Origin: Melastoma dodecandrum
Taxonomy: Eukaryota > Streptophyta > Magnoliopsida > Myrtales > Melastomataceae
DNA length: 64,000 nt
Direction of reading: 5' to 3'
NCBI GenBank assembly: GCA_029817715.1
Contig: JARUPY010000416.1
Location: 1-64,000 of the forward strand
The position numbers and the translations under genes were made by a program. Below the pieces are notes generated by a model, which was given only the letters and a program-made list of their open reading frames with translations, was not told where the DNA came from and did no database searches. Each line of letters starts with the position of its first letter. Positions within the stretch are counted from its first letter, which is position 1. Below are positions 10,792 to 23,178 of the stretch, one piece after another.

Positions 10792-11253
10792 GCGGGCGCC
10801 AACGCCTCGCCCGATTGCGTTCTGCAGGTTGGAGCGGACCTTGGCGACGCGATCGATCAGATCCTTGATGGAATCCAGGTCGAGCTGCGCCATGCAGGCG
10901 AGCTCCTGGGGTATCGACACCGCCTTGCGCTCCAGCGCCTGGCCCGCAGCCGTCAGCAGGATCGTCACTTGCCGCTCGTCGGCCGGGTCGCGCACCCGGC
11001 GCACGAAGCCGAGACCCTCGAGCCGTTTCAGCAGCGGGGTCAGCGTGCCGGAGTCGAGGAACAGCTCGGCGCCGATCTCCTTCACGCGCATGCCGTCGCG
11101 TTCCCACAGCACCAGCATCACGAGATATTGCGGGTAGGTCAGCCCCAGGGGTTCCAGGAGCACCCGATAGGCGCGCGTGAAAGCGTGCGACGCCGAATAG
11201 ATCGCAAAGCAGAGCTGCTTCGCCAGGGGGAGATTGGTGGCCTCGTCGTCCAT
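10788..11253 (-). CDS. ohrR: MarR-family organic-hydroperoxide-sensing repressor OhrR
   Basis: A winged-helix repressor inactivated by oxidation of an N-terminal cysteine. The peroxidatic-type cysteine sits in [11 protein letters not shown] near residue 17, followed by [14 protein letters not shown] and the DNA-binding wing ([20 protein letters not shown]). ATG at 11253 is preferred over the in-frame 11286 codon because alignment with the family begins there. The frame stays open into the next gene, but one shift around 10805-10850 would end the protein at a TGA overlapping the next ATG, giving normal length. It is divergent from ohr, its expected target. Confidence 0.9.
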
Positions 11254-11377
11254 CGCACGTTTGTAGAACGTTTCGCGCGGTGGCAAAGGTCTAATCGCAG
11301 ACTATTTAATCGCGGTCTTCCACGGGATGACCCGGCGCGACGATTTGCGTCGGCTACGGCAAAAAGGGAGGAAGCTC
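11254..11377. promoter_or_regulatory. Divergent ohrR/ohr intergenic region, candidate OhrR operator
   Basis: This 124-bp gap separates the two divergent start codons and must hold both promoters. Its AT-richest part (about 11290-11315) contains a direct repeat TAATCGCAG / TTAATCGCGG. OhrR operators in other bacteria lie between such genes, but this is not a match to a published box that I can verify. A strong ribosome-binding site, AAAGGGAGGAAG, precedes the ohr ATG. Confidence 0.35.
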
Positions 11378-11803
11378 ATGAAGACGCTCTATACCGCGCA
11401 CGGCAGCGCCACGGGCGGCCGCGCGGGAACCGGCGCCTCGTCGGACAAGGCGATCGACGTCACGCTGACGACACCGAAGGAGCTCGGCGGCGACGGCTGC
11501 GCATTGGACGAACCCCGAGCAGCTTTTCGCGGTCGGCTATTCCGCCTGCTTCATCGGAGCGATGAAGTTCGTCGCCGGGCAGGAGAAGATCAAGGTTCCG
11601 AACGACATCAAGGTCGAGGCGGATGTCGGCATCGGCCCGCGCGACGACGGCAAGGGCTTCGGCATCAACGTGGCGCTGCAGGTCCATGTGCCGGGACTGG
11701 ACAAGGCGGCCGCCGAGGGACCTCGTCAAGAAGGCCGACGTCGTGTGCCCCTATTCCGACGCGCTGCGCGGCAACCGTCGACGTCAAGCTGACGGTCGTC
11801 TGA
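11378..11803 (+). CDS. ohr: Organic hydroperoxide resistance protein (Ohr/OsmC family), frameshifted
   Basis: A thiol peroxidase that reduces organic and lipid hydroperoxides using a lipoyl-type reductant. It starts [17 protein letters not shown]; the two redox cysteines are present in [10 protein letters not shown] (about 11550) and [14 protein letters not shown] (about 11745). Two single-base shifts (near 11500 and at 11716-11719, an extra G) interrupt an otherwise standard protein of about 140 residues. It is divergent from ohrR, which should repress it until peroxides oxidise the regulator. Confidence 0.92.
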   Translation: MKTLYTAHGSATGGRAGTGASSDKAIDVTLTTPKELGGDGCALDEPRAAFRGRLFRLLHRSDEVRRRAGEDQGSERHQGRGGCRHRPARRRQGLRHQRGAAGPCAGTGQGGRRGTSSRRPTSCAPIPTRCAATVDVKLTVV

Positions 11804-11959
11804 CGCCAGCCGGCGAGGCGAACCCGGCACGAGACGCAAGATTGACTTGCACGGGCTGGCGAAATCGCATGAAGTCACGGCTCGATCCGGGCCGTGATCG
11901 CCGCGGATGGATCGTCGCGCACTCGCCCTCGAGCAGCGCTCAATCAGGAGATGACCCCG

Positions 11960-13491
11960 ATGGGTCGGACGTCCCGTCCCGCCGTTCTCGGCCGTGCCTT
12001 TGCTCGCCCGGCCCTTGTCGCCGCCCTGCTCGGCACGTTGGCGCTCGCTTCGCCCGCTTGGGCGCGCGGGCCCGACTCGCTCGCCGACGAGGCGGCGGCG
12101 GTCAGTGACGCCGTCGTCAACATCTCGGCGACCCAGACCGTCGAGCAGAAGAAGACGGCGAAAAACAACAACGACGAGCCGGACGTCCAGCAGGGCACGC
12201 CGTTCGACGACCTCTTCGAGGGAATTCTTCAAGAAGCGTCAGCGCCAGAACGGCGAGGATGCGCCGCGCCACGCCGAGCGTCAGTCGAATTCGCTCGGTT
12301 CGGGCTTCGTCATCGATCCCAAGGGAATCGTGATCACCAACAACCACGTGATCGAGGGCGCCAACGACATCACCGTGATCTTCGCCGACGGGCAAGAAGC
12401 TGCGCGCCAAGCTGGTCGGCACCGACACCAAGGGCGACGTCGCCGTGCTCAAAGGTCGATCCGCCGAAGCCGCTGAAGACCGTCAAGTTCGGCGACAGCG
12501 ACAAGATGCGCGTCGGCGACTGGGTGCTGGCGATCGGCAATCCGCTGGGCCTCGGCGGCACCGTGACCGCCGGCATCGTCTCGGCCCGCTCGCGCAACAT
12601 CAATGCCGGCCCCTATGACGACTTCATCCAGACCGACGCCGCCATCAACAAGGGCAACTCGGGCGGGCCGCTGTTCAACATGGCCGGCGAGGTGATCGGC
12701 ATCAATACGGCCATCCTGTCGCCATCCGGCGGTTCGATCGGCATCGGCTTCGCTACGCCGGCCGCGACCGTCGGGGCCGGTGATCGACCAGCTCGAGAAA
12801 TACGGCGAGGTCCGGCGCGGCTGGCTCGGCGTGCGCATCCAGAACGTCGACGATTCGATCGCCGCGAGCCTCGACCTCGGCAAGACGCGCGGCGCGCTCG
12901 TCTCTGGCACAGACGCCAAGGGGCCGGCCGCCGCCGCGGGCATCGAGACCGGCGACGTGATCGTCAAGTTCGACGGCCAGGACATCAAGGAATCGCGCGA
13001 GCTGCCGAAGATCGTCGCCCAGGCGCCTGTCGGCAAGGACGTGCCGGTGGTCGTCATGCGCAAGGGCCAGGAGCTCACCAAGACGGTGACGCTCGGCCGT
13101 CTCGACGACCGGCACCGCCAAGGTGGCGGCCACCGAGGAACCCGCCAAGCCGAAGCAGCCCGAGAAGCCGCCGGGCCAGGCGGCGGCGATGCAGGCGCTC
13201 GGCATGACCTTCAGCGGGCTGACCTCGGAGACCCGCGAAAAAGTTCACGATCAACGATAGCGTGGCGTCGGGCGTGGTGATCAGCGACGTCCAGCCGAAC
13301 TCGCCGGCGGCCGAGAAGCGGCTGCAGGCCGGCGAGGTGCTGGTCGAGATCAATCAGGAGCCGGTGAGCGAGCCGGCGGCTGCCGCGGAGAAGTTCAAGG
13401 CGCTGAAGAGGCAACGGCAAAGAAGTCCGCGCTGCTGCTCGTCGCCAACGCGCAGGGCGAGGTGCGCTTCGTCGCCGTACCGGTGGACTGA
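11960..13491 (+). CDS. degP: Periplasmic serine endoprotease/chaperone of the DegP (HtrA/Do) family, frameshifted
   Basis: The signal peptide ends ASPAWA (about residue 33). The protease domain has the catalytic triad: His in ITNNHVIEG (about 12345), Asp in KGDVAVL (about 12435), Ser in GNSGGPLFN (about 12660). Two PDZ domains follow ([10 protein letters not shown] onward; then the segment with [20 protein letters not shown]). The C terminus ends [12 protein letters not shown] at 11960 has AGGAG nine bases upstream; 11951 is an alternative. About seven shifts occur, several clearly an extra homopolymer base (12221, 12391, 12451, 13237). Quality control of misfolded envelope proteins is the family role. 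Confidence 0.92.
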
Positions 13492-13587
13492 GTCGTCCCG
13501 GATCGACATCCGGGACGAACGAAGCAAAGATAGGTGTACGCGGAGTTCCCGCTCCGGGTTCAGCTGGGCGCTTAAGCCCGAGGACGA

Positions 13588-13958
13588 CTACTGTCCCTGC
13601 GGGTGCGCCGACGGCTCGAGCTGGGCCGTTCGGGCTGTGCTGGTCGACCGCCGCCGGGAGCGCCTTGGCAAGCACGTCGGCCACGGTCCCGGCTGGAATG
13701 CCGAAGCGCTCCTCGAGCGCCTTTCACGTGGTCGTTGCCGAGGACGCTCTGCAGGTCGTTCCCGTCGATCGGATCGTTCGGGCCATGGCCAAGCCACGAG
13801 GAGACCTGGGCGCCGTTATCCCGATTCCTGGGAGCTTGTTGAGCAGACCCGGCAGGCCGCCTGGGTAGACCTGATTGATCGCGCCGCTCACCTGGTCCGG
13901 ATTGACCGAGCCCAGGAATTCCGCCGACCGCGCTCTTTACCGTGTCGAACAAGCCCAT
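13588..13958 (-). CDS. YidB-type (DUF937) protein, frameshifted
   Basis: A short soluble protein of a family with no established biochemical role. It begins MGLFDTVKSAVGGIPG; a central QVSSWLGHGPNDPIDGNDLQ and a C-terminal block of the type GIPAGTVADVLAKALPAAVD followed by PNG and QLEPSAHPQGQ match the YidB pattern. Three frame changes are needed. ATG at 13958 is the conserved start. It is convergent with degP, separated by about 95 bp. Confidence 0.75.
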
Positions 13959-14212
13959 CTGCTGTCTCCCTCGTGCTCCGCGCATCGCGCGTCCGGCGGC
14001 GTCGCCCCATAAGAGATAGCGGCAAACGTGCGAGCGGCAACGCCTGAGCACATGTCAAAAGATGTCTTACCGTCTTCCGCCGACGGCGCGTCGCCCCATA
14101 TGCGGTGCCAGCGGGTGCCGCCGCGAAGCTTGCCCAAAATGACGGCAAGTGCGGCCCGAATCGCTGGGCGCCCATTGTACACGCCACCCCTGATTTCCCT
14201 ATGTGAGCGCGG

Positions 14213-14239
14213 CTGGCACTCATCCACTGTGAGTGCCAG
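14213..14239. promoter_or_regulatory. CIRCE-like inverted repeat (HrcA operator) upstream of groES
   Basis: The sequence is CTGGCACTC, nine bases, GAGTGCCAG. Nine-base arms with a nine-base spacer match the CIRCE layout (consensus TTAGCACTC-N9-GAGTGCTAA) except for the two outermost positions of each arm. It lies 108 bp upstream of the groES ATG and predicts HrcA repression of groESL that is relieved by heat. The rest of 13959-14347 shows no gene. Confidence 0.9.
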
Positions 14240-14347
14240 CACTGAGCCCGCCGATGTGCCAGCCCGACGCCCTGTCAACCCGCGGCGCGGCAGTGCTCGG
14301 CGGTCGCAAGCCCATTCACAGTCGCCATTCCAGGAGACCGCAATCCC

Positions 14348-14634
14348 ATGAATTTCCGTCCGTTGCATGATCGCGTGCTCGTCAAGCGCCTCGAGGCCGA
14401 GGAGAAGACCAAGGGTGGCATCATCATCCCCGATACCGCCAAAGAGAAGCCCCAGGAGGGTCAGATCGTCGCCGTGGGCCAGGTGGCCGCGACGAGTCCG
14501 GCAAGGTCACCCCGCTGGACGTGAAGGCGGGCGACCGCATCCTGTTCGGCAAGTGGTCGGGCACCGAGGTCAAGGTCGACGGCGAAGACCTGCTCATCAT
14601 GAAGGAAAGCGACATCCTGGGGATCGTCGGCTGA
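14348..14634 (+). CDS. groES: Co-chaperonin GroES, one frameshift
   Basis: The lid of the chaperonin, a heptamer that caps GroEL. It begins [20 protein letters not shown] and [17 protein letters not shown] follows with the mobile loop intact; after a shift near 14485 it continues [25 protein letters not shown] and ends DILGIVG. Length of about 95 codons is standard. CIRCE upstream and groEL 67 bp downstream make the classic operon. Confidence 0.95.
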
Positions 14635-14701
14635 ACACGCTCGGGCTGAGCAGCCCGCTCGCCCTGCCCTTCCCTCACCAGTTTCAGGAGCTGAACTCCC
14701 C

Positions 14702-16695
<1,994 letters not shown>

Positions 16696-16700
16696 TTCGA

Positions 16701-16728
16701 GGGCCCCGAAACCATCGGGGCCCTTTTT
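16701..16728 (+). terminator. Rho-independent terminator after the HicB-like gene
   Basis: GGGCCCCGA, AACCA loop, TCGGGGCCC, then TTTTT. The stem is perfect and lies 5 bp past the stop codon. Confidence 0.9.
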
Positions 16729-16766
16729 CCGTACGTCCCTGTGTTGGCAGCGGGAACGGATCGGAG

Positions 16767-17169
16767 ATGTCTGAGAATTTCTCTTATAACTTTCACAAGA
16801 GCGAGAAGCCCGACCCTGCGGACGGCGACGGGCACACGCAAGGTTTCAGGCGCACGGCGACCCGTGCGGACCTTGCTCGACGCGGTCTCGGCGACCTGCC
16901 CCGGCCTGTCGCGCGGGCAGACACGTGAAATCTTCGAGATGGCGCTGGAGGAAGTCTGCGAGACGCTGAAGAGCGGCGAGAGCGTCAAGCTGCGCTCGTT
17001 CGGGCATTTCAACGTCCGCGAAAAGCGCGAGCGGATCGGCCGCAACCCGCGCACCGGAGTCGAGGTGCCGATCAAGCCGCGCCGCGTGCTGACGTTCAAG
17101 GCCTCGCCGGTGCTGCTCGACCAGGTCAACGGCCGAGAGCCGGGGCGCGAGCGCGAAGAAGGGCATTGA
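16767..17169 (+). CDS. ihfA: Integration host factor subunit alpha, one frameshift
   Basis: A DNA-bending HU/IHF-family protein. The conserved core is [20 protein letters not shown], with the arm [11 protein letters not shown] and then [12 protein letters not shown]. The first helix region ([24 protein letters not shown]) is reached only after a shift near 16860. ATG at 16767 is preceded by GGAG and gives a slightly longer N terminus than usual. The acidic C-terminal tail beyond the core is of uncertain frame. Confidence 0.85.
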
Positions 17170-17306
17170 GGGTTGGGGCACTGAGGATCATCGGGACTTC
17201 GAGCGTCCACACCCGAGCACGGCGCTCTTGACGCACCCTCGGCAGCGGCCCTCTTGGCGACGCATTTGCCAGATGGAACCCGCGTGACTCCCTCGGAAGG
17301 CGCTCG

Positions 17307-19414
17307 ATGAAACTGCTCGGAATCGTGGTCGCGATCTTCGCACTCGCGGCCGCCTATGTCGCGCACGCGAGCGGCCATCCCGTCCTCTATCTGCTCGCCG
17401 GTTTCAGCTTTCTTGCCGCGATCGTCACGTATGTCGCGGCGACCAAGACCTCGACCTTCATCCAGGTTCTCATCCGCTTCTTCGCGACCGAGGTGGTCAT
17501 CCTCGGCGTCTGCGTCTGCAATCGAGGCGATGGGGCGCTGGCCGCAGGCGCTCGAAGGCGTTCGCGTGCCGAGCAGCGTGGCGATCACGGTCGCGCTGTT
17601 CACCGTACTCGCATACACGGCAGCACTGATCCCGGTCGCGCGCAGCGCGCTGGCGATCGCCGATCGCTACTTCCGCATGGAGGGCTCGCTCCGCATCCCG
17701 GTGTTCGGCCTCACCTTTCAGGAGCGGCATCTCGCGTCCGCGACGCTGATGTTCCTGGTGCTGCTCAACCAGCTCCAGGTGTTCATGGTCGTCAACCTGT
17801 CGTTCGTGAACCGCGCGCTGTTCAACGCGCTGCAAGGCTACGACGCCCCGTCGTTCTGGCACGCGGTCAGCATCGACTACCCGATCTACCTCGTGCCCTA
17901 TCTGGTCTCGCTCTACATCGAGTTCGTGACGTCGAACACGCTGTTCATCAGGTGGCGCGAATTCCTCACCGAGGACTACGCGCGCCGCTGGCTCGACCGG
18001 CACAATCACTACGGGATGATGCTAGCCGGCGTCGGCACCGACAACCCGGACCAGCGCATCCAGGAGGACGTGCCGCGCTTCATCGACGGCGGCGTCTTCG
18101 GCGGCCTCGGCATCTACAATTTCTCGATCAACCTGATCTCCCAGCTTTCCTCGCTCGTCGCCTACTCCATCATCCTTTGGCTGCAGTCCGAAAAGCTGAC
18201 GTTCCCGGGTACGGAGTTCCACATCCCGGGCTTCCTCTTCTGGTGCGCCCTGTTGTTCGCCGTCCTCGGCACAGGCGGCACGATGAGCATCGGCCGCCGG
18301 CTCGCGACCCTGGCGTTCCAGCGCCAGCACTTCGAGGCCAACTACCGTTTCTCGCTCGCCCGCATGCGCGAATACAGCGAGCAGATCGCGCTTCTCTTCG
18401 GCGAGAAGACCGAGCGCGGCATCCTCTCGGAGCGCTTCGTCTCGATCATCCGCAACTTCTACTCGATCGTCTACGTCAAGGCGAACCTCAGCGTCTTCCA
18501 GAACTTCTTCGACAGCATCAGCGGCTTCATGCCGTTGATCATCCTGGCGCCGTTCTTCTTCGCGAAGAAGGTCCAGCTCGGCGACCTGACCCTGGCGCTC
18601 GACGCCTTCGGCATGGTCGCGTCGGCGCTGACCTTCTTCGTCACCTATTATTCGAGCCTCGCCGACTTCCGCTCGGTGCTTGCCCGTCTCACCACCTTCG
18701 ACACCTCGCTCGAGGCGAGCGCGCCGAAGGTCGAGGTCGCGCATCCGGTCGAGAACCGGCACCCGCGACTTCGTGCTCACCGGCGTCTCGCTCGACCTGC
18801 CGGACGGCTCGCCTCTGCTGAAGCCGTTCGACCTGCGGCTCGCCGCCAACGAGAACGTCCTCGTCACCGGACCGTCCGGGTCCGGCAAGTCGACGCTGTT
18901 CCGCGCGATCTCCGGGGTCTGGCCCTACGGCGACGGCAAGGTCGCCGTACCCGCCGGCGCCAAGGTGCTGGTCCTGCCGCAAAAGCCCTACCTCCCGACG
19001 GGGACCTTGGCGACGACGGTCTGCTACCCGAACCCCGTCGGCACCTACGACGACGCGTCGATCAAATCGGCCCTCGCCGACGTCGGCCTCGAGCAGCTCG
19101 CCGACTCCCTGGAGATGGACGACAACTGGACGCAGCGCCTCTCAGGCGGCGAGCAGCAGCGCCTCGCCATCGCCCGCGCGATCCTCGCCGCGCCGGACTG
19201 GCTGCTGCTCGACGAGGCGACGGCAGCGATGGACATGGACCTGGAGCGCCGGATTTCTACGAGATGCTGAGAGCGGAAGCTTCCCGGCACGACGATCGTT
19301 TCGATCGCCCACCGGCCGTCGCTCGCCGATCACCACGCCCGCACGTTGCAGATGGCGCCGACCGGCGACGGGCTGTTCACCCCGCGCGAGGCCGTGAAGG
19401 TGGCGGCGGAGTAG
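17307..19414 (+). CDS. ABC transporter, fused permease and ATPase, of the SbmA/BacA-YddA type, frameshifted
   Basis: Each polypeptide carries one membrane domain and one ATPase. The N-terminal extension is hydrophobic (two or three helices). The membrane domain has the SbmA/BacA/ABCD pattern ([31 protein letters not shown]). The ATPase domain has Walker [10 protein letters not shown] (about 18880), signature [14 protein letters not shown] (about 19140) and Walker [10 protein letters not shown] (about 19195). Shifts occur near 17515, 18765 and 19250. Related proteins import peptides or act on long-chain lipids; the substrate here is unknown. The last codons end AVKVAAE before TAG at 19414. Confidence 0.88.
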
Positions 19415-19426
19415 CGCGGAAAAGCC

Positions 19427-20369
19427 TCAGGTCGCCAGTCCGAGCGCCGCGGCGAGCTCGCGCCACTCGCGCGCGCCGAGGCCGCTGGCTGCCTGATCGA
19501 TCGCTTCGCCGGCCACCATCCGGCGAACCGCGGTCAAAGCCTGCGCGCGAAAAGGTCACCGCGCCGAGCCTGTGCTCAAGAAAGGCCGCGTGCGAGAGCG
19601 GCACCCAGCGCGCCATCACGTCCAGCATCGCCTCGGCATAGACGCGGATCTCGTATTGCGCATGGGGGTCGGCGCGCAAGCGCAGGAAATGCATGAGATT
19701 ATGCAGGTTGGTCTTCCAATACCACTGGGTGTAGGTATTGAGCGTCAGGTTCATGCGGGCCAGCTCGCGCGCGAGCCCGTCGCGATCCGGGTCGACCTTG
19801 GCGCCAGCCTCGTCCTCGTTGAGCATCCAGGCGTAGTTCTGGTAGGTTCGCTCAGCCGTCCTCGCGCAGCAGCTGAAGCACGCGGGCCGCCTCGTCGGGC
19901 CCGAGGCCGTCCCCCCTGCCCTGCCGGTTCACGGTCGCCTGCGCTTTCAGCTGGCTCTCGTCGGGCAGATAGAAACTCGCGGTCGAGCACCGAATAGCGC
20001 GCCGAATATTCGTTGATCGACGCGGTGCGATGGCGGATCCATTGCCGGGCCACGAAGATCGGCAGCTTCACGTGGTACTTGATCTCGCACATCTCGAACG
20101 GCGTGGAGTGGCGGTGGCGCATCAGGTAGCGGATGAGGCCGGCATCCTCGGAGACGCGGCGCGTGCCGCGGCCGTAGGAGACCCGCGCGGCCTGGACCAC
20201 GGCGGCGTCGTCGCCCATGTAGTTCGATGACCCGGATGAACCCGTGGTCCAGCAGCGGGATCGGCTGGAACAGGATCTCCTCGAGCGCAGGAACGGTCGG
20301 CCGAAGGGTCGGCGTCTCGGCGCCGCGCGCCGCCGCGATCTCCTGCTTCTGGGCGTCGTTCAGAATCAT
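19427..20369 (-). CDS. thyX: FAD-dependent thymidylate synthase ThyX, frameshifted
   Basis: Makes dTMP from dUMP using methylene-tetrahydrofolate and FAD. The ThyX signature [14 protein letters not shown] (RHRx7S type) is intact near 20010, followed by the region leading to [23 protein letters not shown] with helices that bind flavin. It starts [10 protein letters not shown] at 20369 and ends AAALGLAT at 19427 after three or four shifts (near 20225, 19975, 19850, 19545). Total length of about 314 codons matches the family. It is convergent with the ABC gene, 12 bp apart. Confidence 0.93.
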
Positions 20370-20504
20370 GGGCTCACCGATGCATCTTCTGCCCTGGTTT
20401 AGCCTCCCGAGGGGCAAAGGGCCATCGACGGCTATCGAGCTTGCCCGTCCGCTGCACAGCGTACTACTTTGGTATCTGTTTGGGACTTGGGGTCCGCATC
20501 GCTC

Positions 20505-21651
20505 ATGGCGGGGAAGCAAAGGTTCCGGCCAGAGCTGCTGTCGGCCGCGCTGGACAAGGCCTTCGAGGCGGCGATCCATCCCGAGCTTTGGCCCTCCGTC
20601 TTCCAGGACCTCGCAGACGCGGGCGGACGCCACCGGCGTGATCGCGTTGCGCGGCGATCCGAGCCAGCGCGGCGCCTACCTCTGCGCGCCGCGGCTCGAC
20701 GCGTCGCTCGACCATTACATCGCCAATCGCCTGTACGAACGAAAACCCCCGGCTCGCCGCGGCCGCCCGGCTCGTCCATCCGGAGCGCATCACCAGCGAC
20801 CGCGACCTGCCGGAGGCAGCCGAGTCCCTTCAGCCGGCCTGGCATCACGAGTTCCTGCGGCCCTTCGACCTCGGCTGGTTTCGCCGGCACCTTCCTCTAC
20901 GAGGACACGCACGCACGGCTGCTGCTGTCCTTCGAGCGCAGCCATCGCCCGCGAGCCCTACCAGACGGCCGATACCGAGGTCTTGGAGCGGGCGATGGGC
21001 CGCCTGCGCGGCGCCGTGGCCCTGGCGCCGGCCCCTACGATCGATTCCGCCGCTCGCGGCCTCGTCAGCGGGCTCGAGGAGATGGGGCGCGCGGCGGTCG
21101 TCCTCGACCGCGAAGGGGCGCGTCCTGCTGATGAACGAGCGGTGCGCGCCGGCGGTTGCGGCGATGTCCTGATGGTGCGGGGCCGGCATCTTGCTGTTCG
21201 CCGCGCCGGCCGCGAACGACCGCCTCGGTCGCTTCGTCGCCGCGCTGCTTCGCGCGCGCGGCACACCCAACGCGCCCGTGCCCGAGCCAGCTCGCAATCG
21301 TCGGCGCGGATGGCAGCGTCATGCTGCTGCGCGGCGCGCTGCTGGCGCCGGCGGCCGATGACCTCTTCCGCAACGCCGCCCGTCGTCCTCACCCTCACCT
21401 TCGCCAACGACGGCGGTCGCGCACGACGCGCGCGGCCTGCGCAGCGCCTTCGGCATGACGGCGGCCGAATCTGCAAGTGGCCTCGGCCATCGCCGACGGC
21501 GCCGATCTCAAGGCGATCACCGAGGACAGCCGGCATTTCCGTCAACACCGTGCGCTCGCACCTGAAGGCGGTGTTCGCGAAGACGGGCACGAGCCGGCAG
21601 GCCGAACTGGCGGTTCTCATCAACAAGCTGCACCTCGAGGCAAGGCTTTAG
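20505..21651 (+). CDS. LuxR-family transcriptional regulator with an unrecognised N-terminal sensor, frameshifted
   Basis: The C-terminal 60 residues are a LuxR/GerE HTH: ASAIADGADLKAI, then NTVRSHLKAVFAKTGTSRQAEL. The first ~300 residues carry an uncharacterised sensor region (AFEAAIHPELWPSVFQDLADA at the start, then LERAMGRLRGAVALAPA) found in alphaproteobacterial LuxR proteins with no known ligand. Five or six shifts occur. The start ATG at 20505 opens the conserved block. It is divergent from thyX. Confidence 0.75.
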
Positions 21652-21746
21652 ACGCGGTGTCGCCATGGCTCGGACGTCGGGCTTGCGGACTCGCGCGGCG
21701 GTGGCATGCTCGTCGAACGGCTCGCCTCTTGCTTCAGGGATGCCGC

Positions 21747-21953
21747 ATGGACGCCGAAGACCCGCGCAAGCGCGAGACGGATGCCTTGATCGAGGCGATC
21801 TGGGGACCACCGCCGGACGCCGGTGCCGCGCCGGCCGACCCTGGCCTGCGGCGCCGCCAGAACGAGGCGCTGGCCGTGGCGATGACGGCCTATCTGCAAA
21901 AATACCTGGAGGAGGCCGCGGCCCAGTCGCCGCGAGTCACGAGCCGAGCGTGA
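21747..21953 (+). CDS. Small hypothetical protein (68 residues)
   Basis: An intact ORF from ATG 21747 with GCTTCAGGGATG upstream. The product is acidic at the N terminus, Pro/Ala-rich in the middle and has one amphipathic helix ([20 protein letters not shown]). No family is recognised. Its last 17 bp overlap the 3' end of the convergent xth gene, which weakens the case. Confidence 0.45.
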   Translation: MDAEDPRKRETDALIEAIWGPPPDAGAAPADPGLRRRQNEALAVAMTAYLQKYLEEAAAQSPRVTSRA

Positions 21954-22710
21954 TCCAGGCTGGCGCATGGTCGCTGGCGCCATCGACGCCGCGCACGTCC
22001 TTGTCGACGCCGGCCTCGCGGAGGCGGTCGGCAAGTCTCGGGCTCAACAGCAGATGGTCGAGGCGCAGGCCGGCATCGCGGCCCCAGCGCCCGCGCTTGT
22101 AGCTCCAGAAGGTGTAGACGCGCTCGTCGGGATGGCGGACGCGCAATGCGTCGGTCCACCCCTGCCCCACCAGCCGCGCGAAGGCGGCGCGGCTTTCGGG
22201 CTGCATCAGCGCGTCGTCGTCCCAGGACCGCGTCGGGTAGATGTCGATCGGCGTCGGCGCGACATTGTAATCGCCGGCGAGCACGACCGGCACGTCGGCT
22301 TCCATCAGCCCCGCCGCATGCGCGGCGAGCCGCTCGAACCAAGCGAGCTTGTAGTCGAATTTGGGCCCGGGCTGCGGATTGCCGTTTGGCAGGTAGATCG
22401 AGGCGACAAGCACGCCGTTGACCGCCGCCTCGATGTATCGGCTCTGCGCATCCTCAGGGTCGCCCGGCAAGGTGTCGCGCGTGAGAACCGGCTCGGCGCC
22501 GCGCGCCAGGATGGCGACGCCGTTCCAGCTCTTCTGCCCGTGCCAGACGGCGCTATAGCCCGCCGCGGCGAGCGCCGCCGCCGGGAAGGCGCGCTGCTCG
22601 CATTTCAGCTCCTGCAGGCAGAGCACGTCGGGAGCCGACTGATCGAGCCAGGCGAGCAGATTGCCGAGGCGCTTGTTGACGTCGTTGATGTTGAAGGTCG
22701 CGATCCTCAC
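21937..22710 (-). CDS. xth: Exodeoxyribonuclease III (AP endonuclease family)
   Basis: Mg-dependent exonuclease/AP endonuclease of base-excision repair. Motifs: [26 protein letters not shown] with the metal-binding Glu, [28 protein letters not shown] and the C-terminal SDHAPAW with catalytic Asp-His. At 257 residues the frame is complete and unbroken. The GTG start at 22710 overlaps the stop of rnhA (GTGA), so it is the third gene of a thrB-rnhA-xth transcription unit. Confidence 0.93.
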   Translation of the reverse strand: MRIATFNINDVNKRLGNLLAWLDQSAPDVLCLQELKCEQRAFPAAALAAAGYSAVWHGQKSWNGVAILARGAEPVLTRDTLPGDPEDAQSRYIEAAVNGVLVASIYLPNGNPQPGPKFDYKLAWFERLAAHAAGLMEADVPVVLAGDYNVAPTPIDIYPTRSWDDDALMQPESRAAFARLVGQGWTDALRVRHPDERVYTFWSYKRGRWGRDAGLRLDHLLLSPRLADRLREAGVDKDVRGVDGASDHAPAWITLGS

Positions 22711-23178
22711 CGCGTCTTGTAGGGCCGCATGCCTTCGCGGGCGAGGGCGTCGGCGCGCTCGTTCATGGCGTCGCCGGCGTGGCCCTTGACCCAGTGCCAG
22801 ACAATCTCGTGGCGCGACGCGGCCTCGTCGAGGCGCTGCCACAGGTCGGCGTTCTTGACCGGCTTCTTGTCGGCCGTCTTCCAGCCGTTTCGTTTCCACC
22901 CTTTGAGCCATTGCGTGATGCCACCGCGCACGTAGGCCGAGTCCGTATAGACGTCGACCGCGCAGCCGCGCTTCAACGCGCCGAGCGCCTCGATCGCCGC
23001 CATCAGCTCCATGCGGTTGTTGGTGGTGTGCGCCTCGCCGCCCGACAGCTCCTTCTCGGTGTCGGCCGAGTTTGAGGATGGCGCCCCAGCCGCCGGGGCC
23101 GGGATTGCCCGAGCAGGCGCCGTCGGTCCAGATCGCCACGCGGCCGTCCGCCCCCGCGCTCACTTGGCGGTCATTCAC
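22707..23178 (-). CDS. rnhA: Ribonuclease HI, one frameshift
   Basis: Cleaves the RNA strand of RNA-DNA hybrids. The active-site acids are visible: Asp in [18 protein letters not shown], Glu in [10 protein letters not shown], Asp in [12 protein letters not shown] and Asp in [11 protein letters not shown]. The shift is near 23075-23080. The GTG at 23178 overlaps the thrB stop (GTGA); GTG at about 23163 is an alternative. This arrangement (thrB, rnhA) is common in Rhizobiales. Confidence 0.93.

Noticed and set aside
12960..13500. Possible programmed frameshifting in degP, groEL and others
   Set aside because: No slippery-site plus pseudoknot pattern recurs, and the same kind of break hits many unrelated housekeeping genes; consensus error is simpler.
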